Source of the DNA: an uncultured Phascolarctobacterium sp.
GTDB taxonomy: Bacteria > Bacillota > Negativicutes > Acidaminococcales > Acidaminococcaceae
DNA length: 64,000 nt
Direction of reading: 5' to 3'
Assembly (NCBI GenBank): GCA_947629685.1
Contig: CANREP010000007.1
Span: forward strand, 1-64,000
Shown here in pieces: positions 35,147-43,898 of the stretch. Numbering within the stretch: position 1 is the stretch's first letter; each line of letters opens with the position of its first letter. Under the pieces are notes generated by a model that was given only the letters and a program-made list of their open reading frames with translations, had not been told where the DNA came from and searched no databases. The translations under genes and the position numbers were made by a program.

Positions 35147-36079
35147 TTATTTTACAAAAACAACAGAACATTGATTAAATATATTATTTTTTTCATTAGC
35201 AAGCAAAATTTTATCACCATCTTCTACTGATACAACAACATTTACAGGATTGACAGAATTCACCCCGCCTTTAACAGTAACAGCTTTCACAACCAAAGGA
35301 TTTACACCTGCTCTTGTGTTGCCGCCAGCAGCAGTTTGGACGTCCACTGCATATTCTACCATCCCTTTAGAAATAGCAAAATCTTTATCAATATTCTGTA
35401 CACCGTAAATAGCTCTGCCGTTCTCATCAAAAATTACTGGCGCAAAAGTAGCCTCCAAACCAAGCCCTGATGCATCGACAATAACACCTGTATAATTTAC
35501 AGCTCTTACTTCCTGTATTACCTCTTTAGTTAGAACGGTATTACTTTCGTCAATCTTTATAGCAGGTTTAGTATCAATATTTTTCATTACTTCCGGCATT
35601 ACTGCGTTTGCAAGGCTATTGCCAGTGCCAAACAAAGGTACTCTCATTTTTACAAAATAACTACCATCTTCATTAGCACCTTCTTCAATTACGCGAGCCC
35701 CCTTAATTAAAGCCTTTACCCTTGCGTTAACAGTATCGCTCTGCAGTACTAAAGACTCAACAGTAGTTTCTGAATCAATCTGCACACCCTCAATAGTTTC
35801 AGCAAGCAAACGATAAGCATCAACAATTGCTGCACGCCTTGCAAGAACACTACCACGATTGCCAACATTTTCCGGCGGATAACCTACACCTACAGTAACA
35901 ATATCAGATTCACTCCCTTTAGTCCAGTTCACCGCACCGTTTTGCTGCACATTGACATTAACTGCAACACTTGTTTCGGCAGATGCAACAGCCATCGCAG
36001 GAATAACATTACTTCCTCCAAAAGATAATGCCAATCCTAAAAATACTGCTGTTGCCATTTTTTTACTATTCATTTTCAT
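35147..36079 (-). CDS. Exported LPP20-family-like protein
   Basis: About 310 residues, signal peptide ending near ASA-ET. The LPP20/FlgT-N fold (about 60-155) is the clearest in the window: GSVLARRAAIVDAYRLLAET, GVQIDSETTVES, VKALIKGARVIEEG. The C-terminal half (about 170-310) is beta-rich with GxxVxA repeats and may be a second domain. LPP20 lipoproteins such as FlgP form outer-membrane-associated rings, but here no lipobox cysteine is seen. The ATG at 36079 has AAAGGTGG upstream; the earlier ATG at 36103 does not. Confidence 0.8.
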   Translation of the reverse strand: MKMNSKKMATAVFLGLALSFGGSNVIPAMAVASAETSVAVNVNVQQNGAVNWTKGSESDIVTVGVGYPPENVGNRGSVLARRAAIVDAYRLLAETIEGVQIDSETTVESLVLQSDTVNARVKALIKGARVIEEGANEDGSYFVKMRVPLFGTGNSLANAVMPEVMKNIDTKPAIKIDESNTVLTKEVIQEVRAVNYTGVIVDASGLGLEATFAPVIFDENGRAIYGVQNIDKDFAISKGMVEYAVDVQTAAGGNTRAGVNPLVVKAVTVKGGVNSVNPVNVVVSVEDGDKILLANEKNNIFNQCSVVFVK

Positions 36080-36140
36080 TTTTCTTCCACCTTTCTTATA
36101 CATGTTTTATTTACATTACAAAAACAAACATTTAAAAAAT

Positions 36141-36812
36141 CTATATTTTATCTTTTGGCTCATTAAACAATTTGAATATAATATCATCTACAGCTGCATA
36201 TGCCGCTTTTTGAATAGCATTATGTACACTGTCTTGAGTTACCTTTACAGACCCTATCTCAATGACTTTTATATTCATCCAATCTCTGCCTGCCGCAAGA
36301 TTAACAAAACTGCTCTTAGATTTACCTTCGCCTTTTGCTACTGTGATAATAGTTCCAGTATCTATATCCATCATCCTAGCTATTATACGGGCTTTAACTG
36401 TGCAAATATTAACTCCACCACCTATGGCACCCAAAATCTCAGTACCTGTATCACTTACGCTCACATTTGCAACATTACCATAAATCAAATACTTCACATG
36501 CAATATTTCACCTATTCGTTTAGCAGTATCCGGATCAATAATACCTGTAACATTTAAATCTTCATCTGCAGCAACTTTAAGAGCAAAGTCTTTTTCTATA
36601 ACATTAAAACAATTACGATTTACTAAACGGGTAATTATATAATCGTTAGAAGTATGTTCTGCATTATTTATATTAATTTCAGCGGTAGTAGCTCCTGGAC
36701 GTGTACCGAAATCCATAACAGCAACATTAGCATTTCTATCAATTGCATAACCTGCTAAAGTGCATGCTGGAATATGAAACAAAAATAAGCATATAAAGAA
36801 AACTATTCTCAT
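36141..36812 (-). CDS. CsgG-like outer-membrane pore protein (shortest, best match to CsgG)
   Basis: 223 residues. After an export signal (possible lipobox IPAC at 14-17) it shows VAVMDFGTRPG, NVIEKDFALKVAADEDLNVT, GIIDPDTAKRIGEIL and YLIYGNVANV. Two stretches rich in alternating hydrophobic residues follow (about 130-155 and 172-200), where CsgG has its two membrane hairpins TM1 and TM2, then a C-terminal helix AIQKAAYAAVDDIIF. This matches the whole CsgG layout, so it may form a beta-barrel pore in the outer membrane. That it forms a ring is inference. Confidence 0.8.
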   Translation of the reverse strand: MRIVFFICLFLFHIPACTLAGYAIDRNANVAVMDFGTRPGATTAEININNAEHTSNDYIITRLVNRNCFNVIEKDFALKVAADEDLNVTGIIDPDTAKRIGEILHVKYLIYGNVANVSVSDTGTEILGAIGGGVNICTVKARIIARMMDIDTGTIITVAKGEGKSKSSFVNLAAGRDWMNIKVIEIGSVKVTQDSVHNAIQKAAYAAVDDIIFKLFNEPKDKI

Positions 36813-36825
36813 ATTTAATTACGAC

Positions 36826-37656
36826 CTACTTTAAAAAGAGAGTTCCATTTTCCAAATCTGTAATCAATGTATCAGAAATCAACTGTGCTGTAGCATCCAT
36901 GGCTTTATAATACATCTCATTATTTAATTTATCACTGCCAACTTTAATAAATCCAATATTTGTTTGGCTTTGCAAGTCAGACCCAACTACACATTTATGC
37001 CATACAACCTCGCCTGTTTTTGCCTTTATCAATCTCAAGTCAGCCTGAACGCCTACCCCAGTCTTTTTCACTGATAGATTATTTGCCAACATACCAACAG
37101 GCCCCAGCAAATTACCAACTCCTGCATTACCCATCACAGCCGTTGCTATATTAGCTCCGCGAATAATATTTTCAACTTTTTCGTCCATCCAATTCCCAGT
37201 TCCAAGATTAATAATAGTTCCTTGGATTAAATAATCAACTTTATTTGCCAACCCAATAGCAGCAATAATATCAGGAGATACAAATTGTCCAACTGTTGCT
37301 GTAGCAATAGATTGTGCTTTATTTTCGTTAAATCCTCTACCTTCAAAAAGTACACTGTAATTACCATTTGTCATTGCCCAACGAGCATTGGCAAACTCCT
37401 CAACACGTTCATCGTACAATCTTTTCTCTAAATTTTCATCAATAACCTTAGTTTCCTTAAAATTAAATTTACCACTCGTTAAAAGCTTTTCTAATACTAA
37501 ATCTGACAAAGTACCTGTAGATTCAATTTTGTCAAAACGGGTATCATCAGTAAATTTCATCAGCGCGCATGAAGGTAAATCATTAGCAAAAACAGAGGTT
37601 ACCTGCAAACACATATACATTATCAGTGTAAATAATAATGCTGTTATTTTACTCAT
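36826..37656 (-). CDS. Exported CsgG-like protein
   Basis: 276 residues with signal peptide ending VFA-ND. CsgG-type core: LPSCALMKFTDDTRF, then VDYLIQGTIINLGTGNW and a long glycine-rich segment (about 150-200) in the place of membrane hairpin 1, followed by VQADLRLIKAKTGEVVWHK and a C-terminal helix AMDATAQLISDTLI. Diverged in sequence from the other three CsgG-like proteins, suggesting different subunits of one assembly. GGAGG precedes the ATG. Confidence 0.75.
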   Translation of the reverse strand: MSKITALLFTLIMYMCLQVTSVFANDLPSCALMKFTDDTRFDKIESTGTLSDLVLEKLLTSGKFNFKETKVIDENLEKRLYDERVEEFANARWAMTNGNYSVLFEGRGFNENKAQSIATATVGQFVSPDIIAAIGLANKVDYLIQGTIINLGTGNWMDEKVENIIRGANIATAVMGNAGVGNLLGPVGMLANNLSVKKTGVGVQADLRLIKAKTGEVVWHKCVVGSDLQSQTNIGFIKVGSDKLNNEMYYKAMDATAQLISDTLITDLENGTLFLK

Positions 37657-37674
37657 TTTATATTCCTCCGTTGT

Positions 37675-38466
37675 TTATTTCTTCTTAGCGTTTACTTTTA
37701 CACCTTGAGGAACCTGCAGATATGATTGATCAGGTGTTGGCGAAAATTCATTAATCTTAATAATAGTTTTATTACCTTCCATAATACCAGAAGCATTAGT
37801 CCAATATTGTACTGCTGCTATTTTTACCATATTATAACCATTAAAGTAATATCTTACAGCCTCAAAGATACCTTGTGCATCAGACTTGTAATCCTCATAA
37901 TTCAAGCCATTATCAAGCCATCCTGATCCAACATACCTAAATGAAGGCATATCCATGCTTTTCTCATCATTCGGCAATAAGGCATTTAAATATCTGGTCA
38001 TTTGGCTACTACCATAAGATGCTCCCTGCATCTTATATGCAAGTTCATTTATATTATCAGCCGTAATGCTTCCTTTTTTATTACCATATATGTCTACTTT
38101 CTTACCATTAAAATACTTTACAAAAGTATATTGATCAGTTCCAATCTGCAAACGGCACTGTGTAAAATCTCCACATTTAATTTCTTCATACCTATTATTT
38201 CCATCTGCAACTGCAACGCTCTCAGTCTGACTATTCAATAAAAACGAAGACTGACTCGTATCCATACTATTCTTTCCGTACATATGGATTTTATCTTTAT
38301 TAGTAATACGTGGTTCCGGAGTAATATCAACATATTTTATCGTATACGTTTTATTTTTTAATAAATTTCGATAAGTATCTGAGTTTCTTGCTTCAGCATT
38401 TTCTGACACTGAACAACTTATTCCGGTTATAAGCAACAATAATATTAAAAACGTACTTAATTTCAT
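37675..38466 (-). CDS. Exported protein with LolA-like fold features, paralogue of the next gene
   Basis: 263 residues, signal peptide. Beta-rich with a final segment INEFSPTPDQSYLQVPQGVK that resembles the C-termini of LolA/outer-membrane-lipoprotein-sorting-type proteins, where a P-x-G-x-K-V strand ends the domain. It shares N-terminal YRNLLKNKTYTIKYVD and C-terminal features with the gene at 38482-39306, so the two are diverged copies. Function unknown; carriers of hydrophobic cargo in the periplasm are one possibility. Confidence 0.62.
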   Translation of the reverse strand: MKLSTFLILLLLITGISCSVSENAEARNSDTYRNLLKNKTYTIKYVDITPEPRITNKDKIHMYGKNSMDTSQSSFLLNSQTESVAVADGNNRYEEIKCGDFTQCRLQIGTDQYTFVKYFNGKKVDIYGNKKGSITADNINELAYKMQGASYGSSQMTRYLNALLPNDEKSMDMPSFRYVGSGWLDNGLNYEDYKSDAQGIFEAVRYYFNGYNMVKIAAVQYWTNASGIMEGNKTIIKINEFSPTPDQSYLQVPQGVKVNAKKK

Positions 38467-38481
38467 AAAAACCTACCTCCA

Positions 38482-39306
38482 TTAATATTCTTCTATCAAT
38501 ACCGGTTTATCAAGCAAATCGTTCATATCGCCTATTCCCGCAGCATATACTTTACATCCTTTTGGTATTTTTAGAATATTTTCCGGTAACTCCTGCGTAA
38601 TTTTCTTGATTTCCATTTTTTGCAATATTATATCTATTCCAGTTCCGTCGTTCATACGCGTATAAATATACTTTAACTCACCTTTATCGTAATAAAAATA
38701 ATAATCTTTATTGAATAAAATCTTCCCAGTTTTACTCTTTATACCTGCAGAATATTTATCATAAGTAAATTCTTTTTTATCAAGAATCTCTTTTCCGCTT
38801 TCTACATAAACTGGAATTGAAGAACCTGAAAGTCTTTCACTAAACATATCTTCAGGTGCTAAGACAGCAAGTTCTTCAGGCAATGCCAATTTGTATTTTA
38901 CACTGCCCCAGCCTTCCATTGGATCTAAATTGGGATTATTAAGCTGATCCCATGTAGCCATAACAGCCTTTTTTTTGCCTTCAAATTGATAAAATTTTCC
39001 TGCTTCATAATATGTTGTAGGAGTCTTTTGTTCGTTTGTCATAAAAAGAGACCCGATAGCTAAAAAAGGATTAATTAAAGAAAGGCCCATTGCGGCAAAA
39101 GAGTTGTCTTTTTTGTATACCGTATAATCCATTCTTCTATTATCTTGAACAGCTAAAATTTTCTTTGCATAATTCAATTCATACTCAACATAATATGTGC
39201 CAGATTGCAAAATATTTCTTAATTCAGTAGCCTGCGGTTGTTCAGCGTACACATTAGCCGCCAAAGTACTCAAAGTCAATGCCAAAGCGACAATTTTCAT
39301 TTTCAC
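38482..39306 (-). CDS. Exported protein with LolA-like fold features
   Basis: About 274 residues, signal peptide ending VYA-EQ. LRNILQSGTYYVEYELNY at the N-terminus, an alternating strand pattern, and PENILKIPKGCKVYAAG at the C-terminus match the layout of its neighbour at 37675-38466. A hydrophobic stretch at about 73-92 could be a buried loop. The GTG at 39306 is preferred because AGGAG is 8 bases before it. Confidence 0.62.
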   Translation of the reverse strand: MKMKIVALALTLSTLAANVYAEQPQATELRNILQSGTYYVEYELNYAKKILAVQDNRRMDYTVYKKDNSFAAMGLSLINPFLAIGSLFMTNEQKTPTTYYEAGKFYQFEGKKKAVMATWDQLNNPNLDPMEGWGSVKYKLALPEELAVLAPEDMFSERLSGSSIPVYVESGKEILDKKEFTYDKYSAGIKSKTGKILFNKDYYFYYDKGELKYIYTRMNDGTGIDIILQKMEIKKITQELPENILKIPKGCKVYAAGIGDMNDLLDKPVLIEEY

Positions 39307-39341
39307 AATAACCACTCCTATAAAATGATATGCGCTAAAAT

Positions 39342-40886
39342 TTAGAATCCAGTTTTTATTTTTAACTGTTTTCCATTATTTAAAACAGTCATAATACCTG
39401 TTTTTCCGTATATGGCATCTCTGACGGCTTTGCTAATAGCATTAAGCACCTGTACATCAGACACTTCCACGGTACCAATAACAATGTTATAGTTAATATT
39501 GTCTCTTTCATAATAAATATTTTTATTACTTGACGAAACTGTACTTTGAGTATTATTTTTTTGAATACTTTCATTTTCATATTTATCATAATAATTCTCA
39601 TTAGTATTTACGGTCATACTATTATTTGAAGTTTTTTGACTTATATCCTCTATATTATATTCATTTCTATCTTCTGCATTGACTTTAACAATGCCATGTG
39701 TCGTATTATAATCTTTATATTTTTGAGGTACTAGATGATATAGTACACTCTTCATAATACTTTGAGTTTCCCCTTTTTCAACAATGTTTTTTAATATAGA
39801 TAAATCAGTTAACGTAATATACCCATCACCATTCAAATCAGCTTCTAATATATTTATATATTTATCTCTATTTCCTACCAGATAGTACTTTAATCTCTCG
39901 ACATCGTTCTCATCAACCTTTCCATGTATATCGCCACTATCAACATCACCTCTAATATGTTTATAGGTAAGATAATATAAACCATTAACTATTTCTCTCA
40001 ATTTCCAAGCATCTTTTATTGTTATTTCTCCATCACCATCTATATCTGCATTTTTTTCACAAAAATGTCCATTTTTTTCCCCGTGCATGAAGTAATATTC
40101 TATAGCTTTAAAATCATGTTCATCTATCTGCCCATCTTCATTTATATCGCCTTCGATACTAACAAATTTTACATCTACATTATTATTATCAATTTCACCT
40201 TTAGTATTGTTTTTCTCGTTTTCTAAATATGCCATATTTTTTTCATATTCATAGGATCTATCATTAATTTCATATCCAGAACTGTTCCTATATTCATCTG
40301 AGACATTATTGACTACACTATTATAAATATTCTCTGTTTCTACTTTTCTATTTCTATATTTAGTAAATCCTATTTCCGTTATAGTACTTGTCGAACTGCC
40401 TTTGCCAATACCAGCTGCAACAATACGACCAGTTTCTATATCTACAATACGAACAGTTACATTTGCACTAACAACATGTTGTGCATTCCCTGCCTTTGCA
40501 TTATACGCATGTATTCCGGCAATGTTTTCTTTAGTTGTCAGACCAGTAACATTACCAATAACCATAAACTGAGCTCCTGCAATTTTACCCATTTGAACTG
40601 CGGTTCCCTGATCAATAAGGCCTGACATATTTATTTTATGCATTTGAGCAATAGAATTAAGTTGCTCATAATCAATCAAGTCAAACCATCCACAGGCAGA
40701 AAGCTGATAAATAGCATATTCCGTAGCCATAGTTATATCATGCTGTCTAAGTCCCTGACTCATTATAGCCTTATTACCAAAATCCATTACTGCAACACGC
40801 GGATAATCTTTAATATTAGCGGCGCTGGCAAAATTAGCAATTATGCACAACATCGGCATTAATAAATATTGAAAAAATTTATTCAT
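39342..40886 (-). CDS. CsgG-like protein with two inserted dockerin modules
   Basis: 514 residues. Signal peptide ending ASA-AN, then CsgG core: VAVMDFGNKAI (31-41), WFDLIDYEQLNSIAQMHKIN, SGLIDQGTAVQMGKIAGAQ and FMVIGNVTGL. Residues 113-145 and 161-190 correspond to the two CsgG membrane hairpins; the sequence leaves the second hairpin near residue 190 and returns only at about 465 (INYNIVIGTVEVSDVQVL), ending with the usual C-terminal helix. Within the gap lie two dockerin modules (247-302 and 313-372), each with a pair of calcium loops such as DINEDGQIDEHD, DIDGDGEITIKD and DLNGDGYITLTD; one loop (DVDSGDIHGKVDEND) is altered. Flanking segments are Asn/Tyr-rich linkers. Confidence 0.87.
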   Translation of the reverse strand: MNKFFQYLLMPMLCIIANFASAANIKDYPRVAVMDFGNKAIMSQGLRQHDITMATEYAIYQLSACGWFDLIDYEQLNSIAQMHKINMSGLIDQGTAVQMGKIAGAQFMVIGNVTGLTTKENIAGIHAYNAKAGNAQHVVSANVTVRIVDIETGRIVAAGIGKGSSTSTITEIGFTKYRNRKVETENIYNSVVNNVSDEYRNSSGYEINDRSYEYEKNMAYLENEKNNTKGEIDNNNVDVKFVSIEGDINEDGQIDEHDFKAIEYYFMHGEKNGHFCEKNADIDGDGEITIKDAWKLREIVNGLYYLTYKHIRGDVDSGDIHGKVDENDVERLKYYLVGNRDKYINILEADLNGDGYITLTDLSILKNIVEKGETQSIMKSVLYHLVPQKYKDYNTTHGIVKVNAEDRNEYNIEDISQKTSNNSMTVNTNENYYDKYENESIQKNNTQSTVSSSNKNIYYERDNINYNIVIGTVEVSDVQVLNAISKAVRDAIYGKTGIMTVLNNGKQLKIKTGF

Positions 40887-40897
40887 AATTTTGTCTC

Positions 40898-41974
40898 CTA
40901 AATACTTATTTCTAAAACGTTTTCAGAACTGCTTTCTAAAAATACATTCATATGTTCCCTAAGCGCCTTATAAAGCTGAACTGGCTTTAAAACTGTTTCT
41001 ACTTCAATAAATCCTTTCCCCGCACTAAAAGAACGTATCTGGACATTATGAACTCCGGAAATTTTTCTGATAGTTTGTTCTATTTTTAAAAAGTCATCGT
41101 TGCTGTCCGTTTTGATGATAACGTTTACATAATTATCAATATTAGAAGCTTTCAACGCAAAAATTTTCCGTAAACTTTCTGCTGCGTTAATGCCGAGTTT
41201 TTCTACCGCTTTAGTTTCAGCAACTTTTTTATCACTTTGCAGTATAGATTCTTCTACTCTAAATTGACCTATTATTTCCTGCGTATCGGCTTTCATAACT
41301 TTAACTTCCAAAGTCGCCAAAGATTTTAATAAACCTGTATTTACCTCAGAAACTTCCTCACCGCTTGTCATCCTTCTGTAATTTGGTAATGTTATATCTT
41401 TTGTATGAATATCCAATATTCCTAATACAATATAGTCAGTATCTATATTATTAAAATTTTTATTATCTGGATAAGCTTTTATTTTTTCTGCATCCAATAC
41501 ATGATTAAAGCCCAATTTTATAAGTTTGTTATTCATATATGATTCACATATTGTAGAATATTGATTATTTCTTTCATTCCTATCATTATAGTCATCAATT
41601 ATTACAGTAATCCTTGGATCGTTAAGTGCCATAATCATACTTAATTCATCTATTAAACGAGCATTTGGCTCAGCATCAACATCTATCTGGGCAGTTATTC
41701 TGTAAAAATCTCCTTTCTGCATTTCATTTAATATTTTTATATTTTTCACAAAACCTTGAGATTTCGCATATATATCATCTAAAGCTACAATAGACTTATC
41801 AACAAGAGTCCTTGAATCTATAAAAATTCCTACAATACTTTCTACAGCATTTCTCATGGCGTCCTTTAATGCTGCGTCCTTATCATGTCCCACGCCGTCC
41901 ACCGTCACAGTCTGTGCAAAGGCGGCATTATGTATAATAATTATCAACAAAAATGCTATAAACTGTTTTTTCAT
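40898..41974 (-). CDS. Exported FlgT-N/LPP20-like protein, first gene of the cluster
   Basis: 358 residues, signal peptide ending AFA-QT. N-terminal FlgT-N/LPP20 domain: VDGVGHDKDAALKDAMRNAV, GIFIDSRTLV, YAKSQGFVKNIKILNE (about 22-105), then a second alpha/beta domain with ITVIIDDYND and TDYIVLGILDIH, and a C-terminal part VNVIIKTDSNDDFLKIEQT. Strong paralogy with the gene at 32370-33443, near the other end of the cluster. AAGGGA precedes the ATG. Transcribed from a near-consensus promoter at 42136-42164 with a leader of about 155 bases. Confidence 0.8.
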   Translation of the reverse strand: MKKQFIAFLLIIIIHNAAFAQTVTVDGVGHDKDAALKDAMRNAVESIVGIFIDSRTLVDKSIVALDDIYAKSQGFVKNIKILNEMQKGDFYRITAQIDVDAEPNARLIDELSMIMALNDPRITVIIDDYNDRNERNNQYSTICESYMNNKLIKLGFNHVLDAEKIKAYPDNKNFNNIDTDYIVLGILDIHTKDITLPNYRRMTSGEEVSEVNTGLLKSLATLEVKVMKADTQEIIGQFRVEESILQSDKKVAETKAVEKLGINAAESLRKIFALKASNIDNYVNVIIKTDSNDDFLKIEQTIRKISGVHNVQIRSFSAGKGFIEVETVLKPVQLYKALREHMNVFLESSSENVLEISI

Positions 41975-42135
41975 TTCTTTGTTCCCTTTCTATTGATTTA
42001 AAGAAAACTATTATGCCCTGTTATTTTTCTAAAAATACTCTGTTAACGTCAATAAAAGCCAATTTTTAGTATGCTTAAATAGTTTTATATAAACATTCGT
42101 TATACATTTACAATTCAAAATACTTTATATGTAAA

Positions 42136-42164
42136 ACTATACAACTTTTAGCATTTTAAGTCAA
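42136..42164 (-). promoter_or_regulatory. Sigma-70 promoter of the exported-protein cluster
   Basis: On the minus strand TTGACT (42159-42164), a 17-base spacer and TATAGT (42136-42141). Start near 42129 gives a leader of about 155 bases before the first gene. Confidence 0.85.
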
Positions 42165-42185
42165 TAAAACATACATTTTTTTATG

Positions 42186-42216
42186 TTGTATTTATTCTCA
42201 TTGTATATCATATAAT
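42186..42216 (+). promoter_or_regulatory. Possible promoter of the XRE regulator gene
   Basis: TATAAT at 42211-42216 with TTGTAT at 42186-42191; the spacing is 19 bases, longer than ideal. It lies back to back with the cluster promoter. Confidence 0.45.
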
Positions 42217-42239
42217 TATTTATATGGAGGTCTCCTGCT

Positions 42240-42572
42240 ATGTATGAAGATTTTGTAGCAAACAGAATTATACAACTGAGACAAGAAAAGAAAGTTTCAG
42301 CCCGCGAGATGAGCATAGCGATCGGACAAAATGTAAATTACATTAATCGCATTGAAAATAAACGAAATTTACCATCACTTCAGGGATTATTTTACATATG
42401 TGAGTATTTCAACATTACTCCACAAGAATTTTTTGAAGGAACAAAAGCATCTCCTGCATCACTAAATCAAATGGATGAAGCAATACATATTTTATCTACT
42501 CTTGATGAAAATCAACTTTCTCTTGTTGTTTCTGTTGCAAAAGCCATACAAAATAAAAATAACCAGCCATAG
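42240..42572 (+). CDS. SinR-like XRE-family transcriptional regulator
   Basis: 110 residues. N-terminal HTH_3 domain (about 9-64): RIIQLRQEKKVSAREMSIAI and NVNYINRIENKRNLPSL. The C-terminal 40 residues form two helices (MDEAIHILSTLDENQLSLVV), which could be a dimerisation region. GGAGG precedes the ATG. Divergent from the exported cluster with 265 bases between, so it is the obvious candidate for its regulator, although no operator could be proven. Confidence 0.9.
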   Translation: MYEDFVANRIIQLRQEKKVSAREMSIAIGQNVNYINRIENKRNLPSLQGLFYICEYFNITPQEFFEGTKASPASLNQMDEAIHILSTLDENQLSLVVSVAKAIQNKNNQP

Positions 42573-42610
42573 CTAATAAGAAAATCAAGCAATGGTTGGT
42601 TATTTTTTAT
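42561..42610 (+). terminator. Terminator after the XRE gene
   Basis: Ten-base stem AACCAGCCAT (42561-42570, overlapping the end of the gene) with ATGGTTGGTT (42592-42601), followed by T-rich bases. One G-T pair in the stem. Confidence 0.65.
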
Positions 42611-42643
42611 TATCTAATTTAAATTTTTTATTATAAATATATA

Positions 42644-42677
42644 AAAACGCACCTCTAAAAATACATTACGAGGTGCG
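42644..42677 (-). terminator. Terminator after the aminotransferase gene
   Basis: Stem CGCACCTC/GAGGTGCG (42648-42655 with 42670-42677), followed on the minus strand by TTTTTAT. Confidence 0.8.
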
Positions 42678-42694
42678 ACAAAAATACTTTTATT

Positions 42695-43879
42695 TTACAT
42701 ACATTCTTTAATTGCTTTAGCCATACGTTTGATGCCTTCGATAATTCTATCGTCCGGCATATTGGAATAATTGATGCGCATACTGCGGTCAGTTTTTTGG
42801 TTGGGATAGAAAGCGTCGCCGATAACGGCAGCTACTTTCATCTCGATACATTTATTGAAAACTTTGCGCGCGCTTACGCCTTCCGGCAGCGTCAGCCACA
42901 GGAACAGGCCGCCTTCAGGATGAGTCCATTCTACTCCTGCCGGGAATTCTTCCTGCATACATTGCAGGATCAGGTCACGACGGTGTTTATAGAGAGCCAC
43001 GATTTGTTTTACATGCTCGTCAAGGTCGCAGTTATCCATATAGGCATCGGCAACACCTTGGTCAAAATTGGAAGTATGCAGGTCGGCGCTTTGTTTGATT
43101 TTTACAAACTCACCCAGCAGTTTCTTTTCTGCTGCTACCCAGCCAAGACGCAGGCCCGGGCAGAAGATTTTAGAGAAAGTACCAAGAAACATTACCAGCC
43201 CTTTGGTATCCAGAGATTTCAAAGACGGCAGGATGGTACCTTCATAACGCAGTTCGCCATACGGATTATCTTCCAGTACCGGCAGGTCATATTTATTTAC
43301 TACTTCCATAAATTTTTTACGGCGTTCCAACGACCAGGTACGGCCGGTCGGATTCTGGAAGTCGGGAATAACGTAGATAAATTTGCATTTCGGCGTAGTA
43401 GCCAAAATTTTATCCAGTTCTTCAGGAATCAGGCCGCCTTCATCAGTCGGCACTTCTACAAATTCCGGCTCATAAGCATTGAATGCGTTCAAAGCGCCCA
43501 GATAAGACGGGCTTTCGCACAAAACAACATCGCCGGGGTCAAGGAACAGTTTGCCGGCAAAATCAAGGCACTGCTGCGAGCCGGTGGTAATCAGGATTTC
43601 ATCTGCGTCAACATTGGCATGATATTTTTCAGCCATACGTTTGGCAATTTTTGCACGCAAAGACGGGCGTCCTTCAGTAGTAGCATATTGCAGCAGCTGA
43701 CGTCCTTCCTTTAATACCAGGTCATGGGATACCTTGGCAATCTCTTCTACCGGGAACAACTCCGGCGCGGGCAGACCTCCGGCAAAGGAAATAATATCAG
43801 GCTGTGCGGTAAGCTTTAAAAGCTCACGGATTTCTGATGCCTGCATACGTTCCATACGTTTTGAAAATTTCATAAACAA
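42695..43879 (-). CDS. PLP-dependent aminotransferase (LysN/2-aminoadipate type, class I/II)
   Basis: About 394 residues. PLP lysine in GTFSKIFCPGLRLGW, the cofactor-binding DFQNPTGRTWS and EDNPYGELRYEG, and the N-terminal DIISFAGGLPAPELFPVE typical of the 2-aminoadipate/KAT-II/MocR-related group. It transfers amino groups between amino acids and 2-oxo acids; substrate range is often broad. The start may be the TTG at 43879 or the ATG at 43873. Expressed from its own promoter (43933-43961) with two GTATAC palindromes. Confidence 0.92.
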   Translation of the reverse strand: MFMKFSKRMERMQASEIRELLKLTAQPDIISFAGGLPAPELFPVEEIAKVSHDLVLKEGRQLLQYATTEGRPSLRAKIAKRMAEKYHANVDADEILITTGSQQCLDFAGKLFLDPGDVVLCESPSYLGALNAFNAYEPEFVEVPTDEGGLIPEELDKILATTPKCKFIYVIPDFQNPTGRTWSLERRKKFMEVVNKYDLPVLEDNPYGELRYEGTILPSLKSLDTKGLVMFLGTFSKIFCPGLRLGWVAAEKKLLGEFVKIKQSADLHTSNFDQGVADAYMDNCDLDEHVKQIVALYKHRRDLILQCMQEEFPAGVEWTHPEGGLFLWLTLPEGVSARKVFNKCIEMKVAAVIGDAFYPNQKTDRSMRINYSNMPDDRIIEGIKRMAKAIKECM

Positions 43880-43898
43880 ATCATCTCTCCCTCATTTG

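Noticed and set aside
42797-43714. Plus-strand open frame opposite the aminotransferase gene
   Set aside because: Antisense shadow; composition follows the codons of the true gene.
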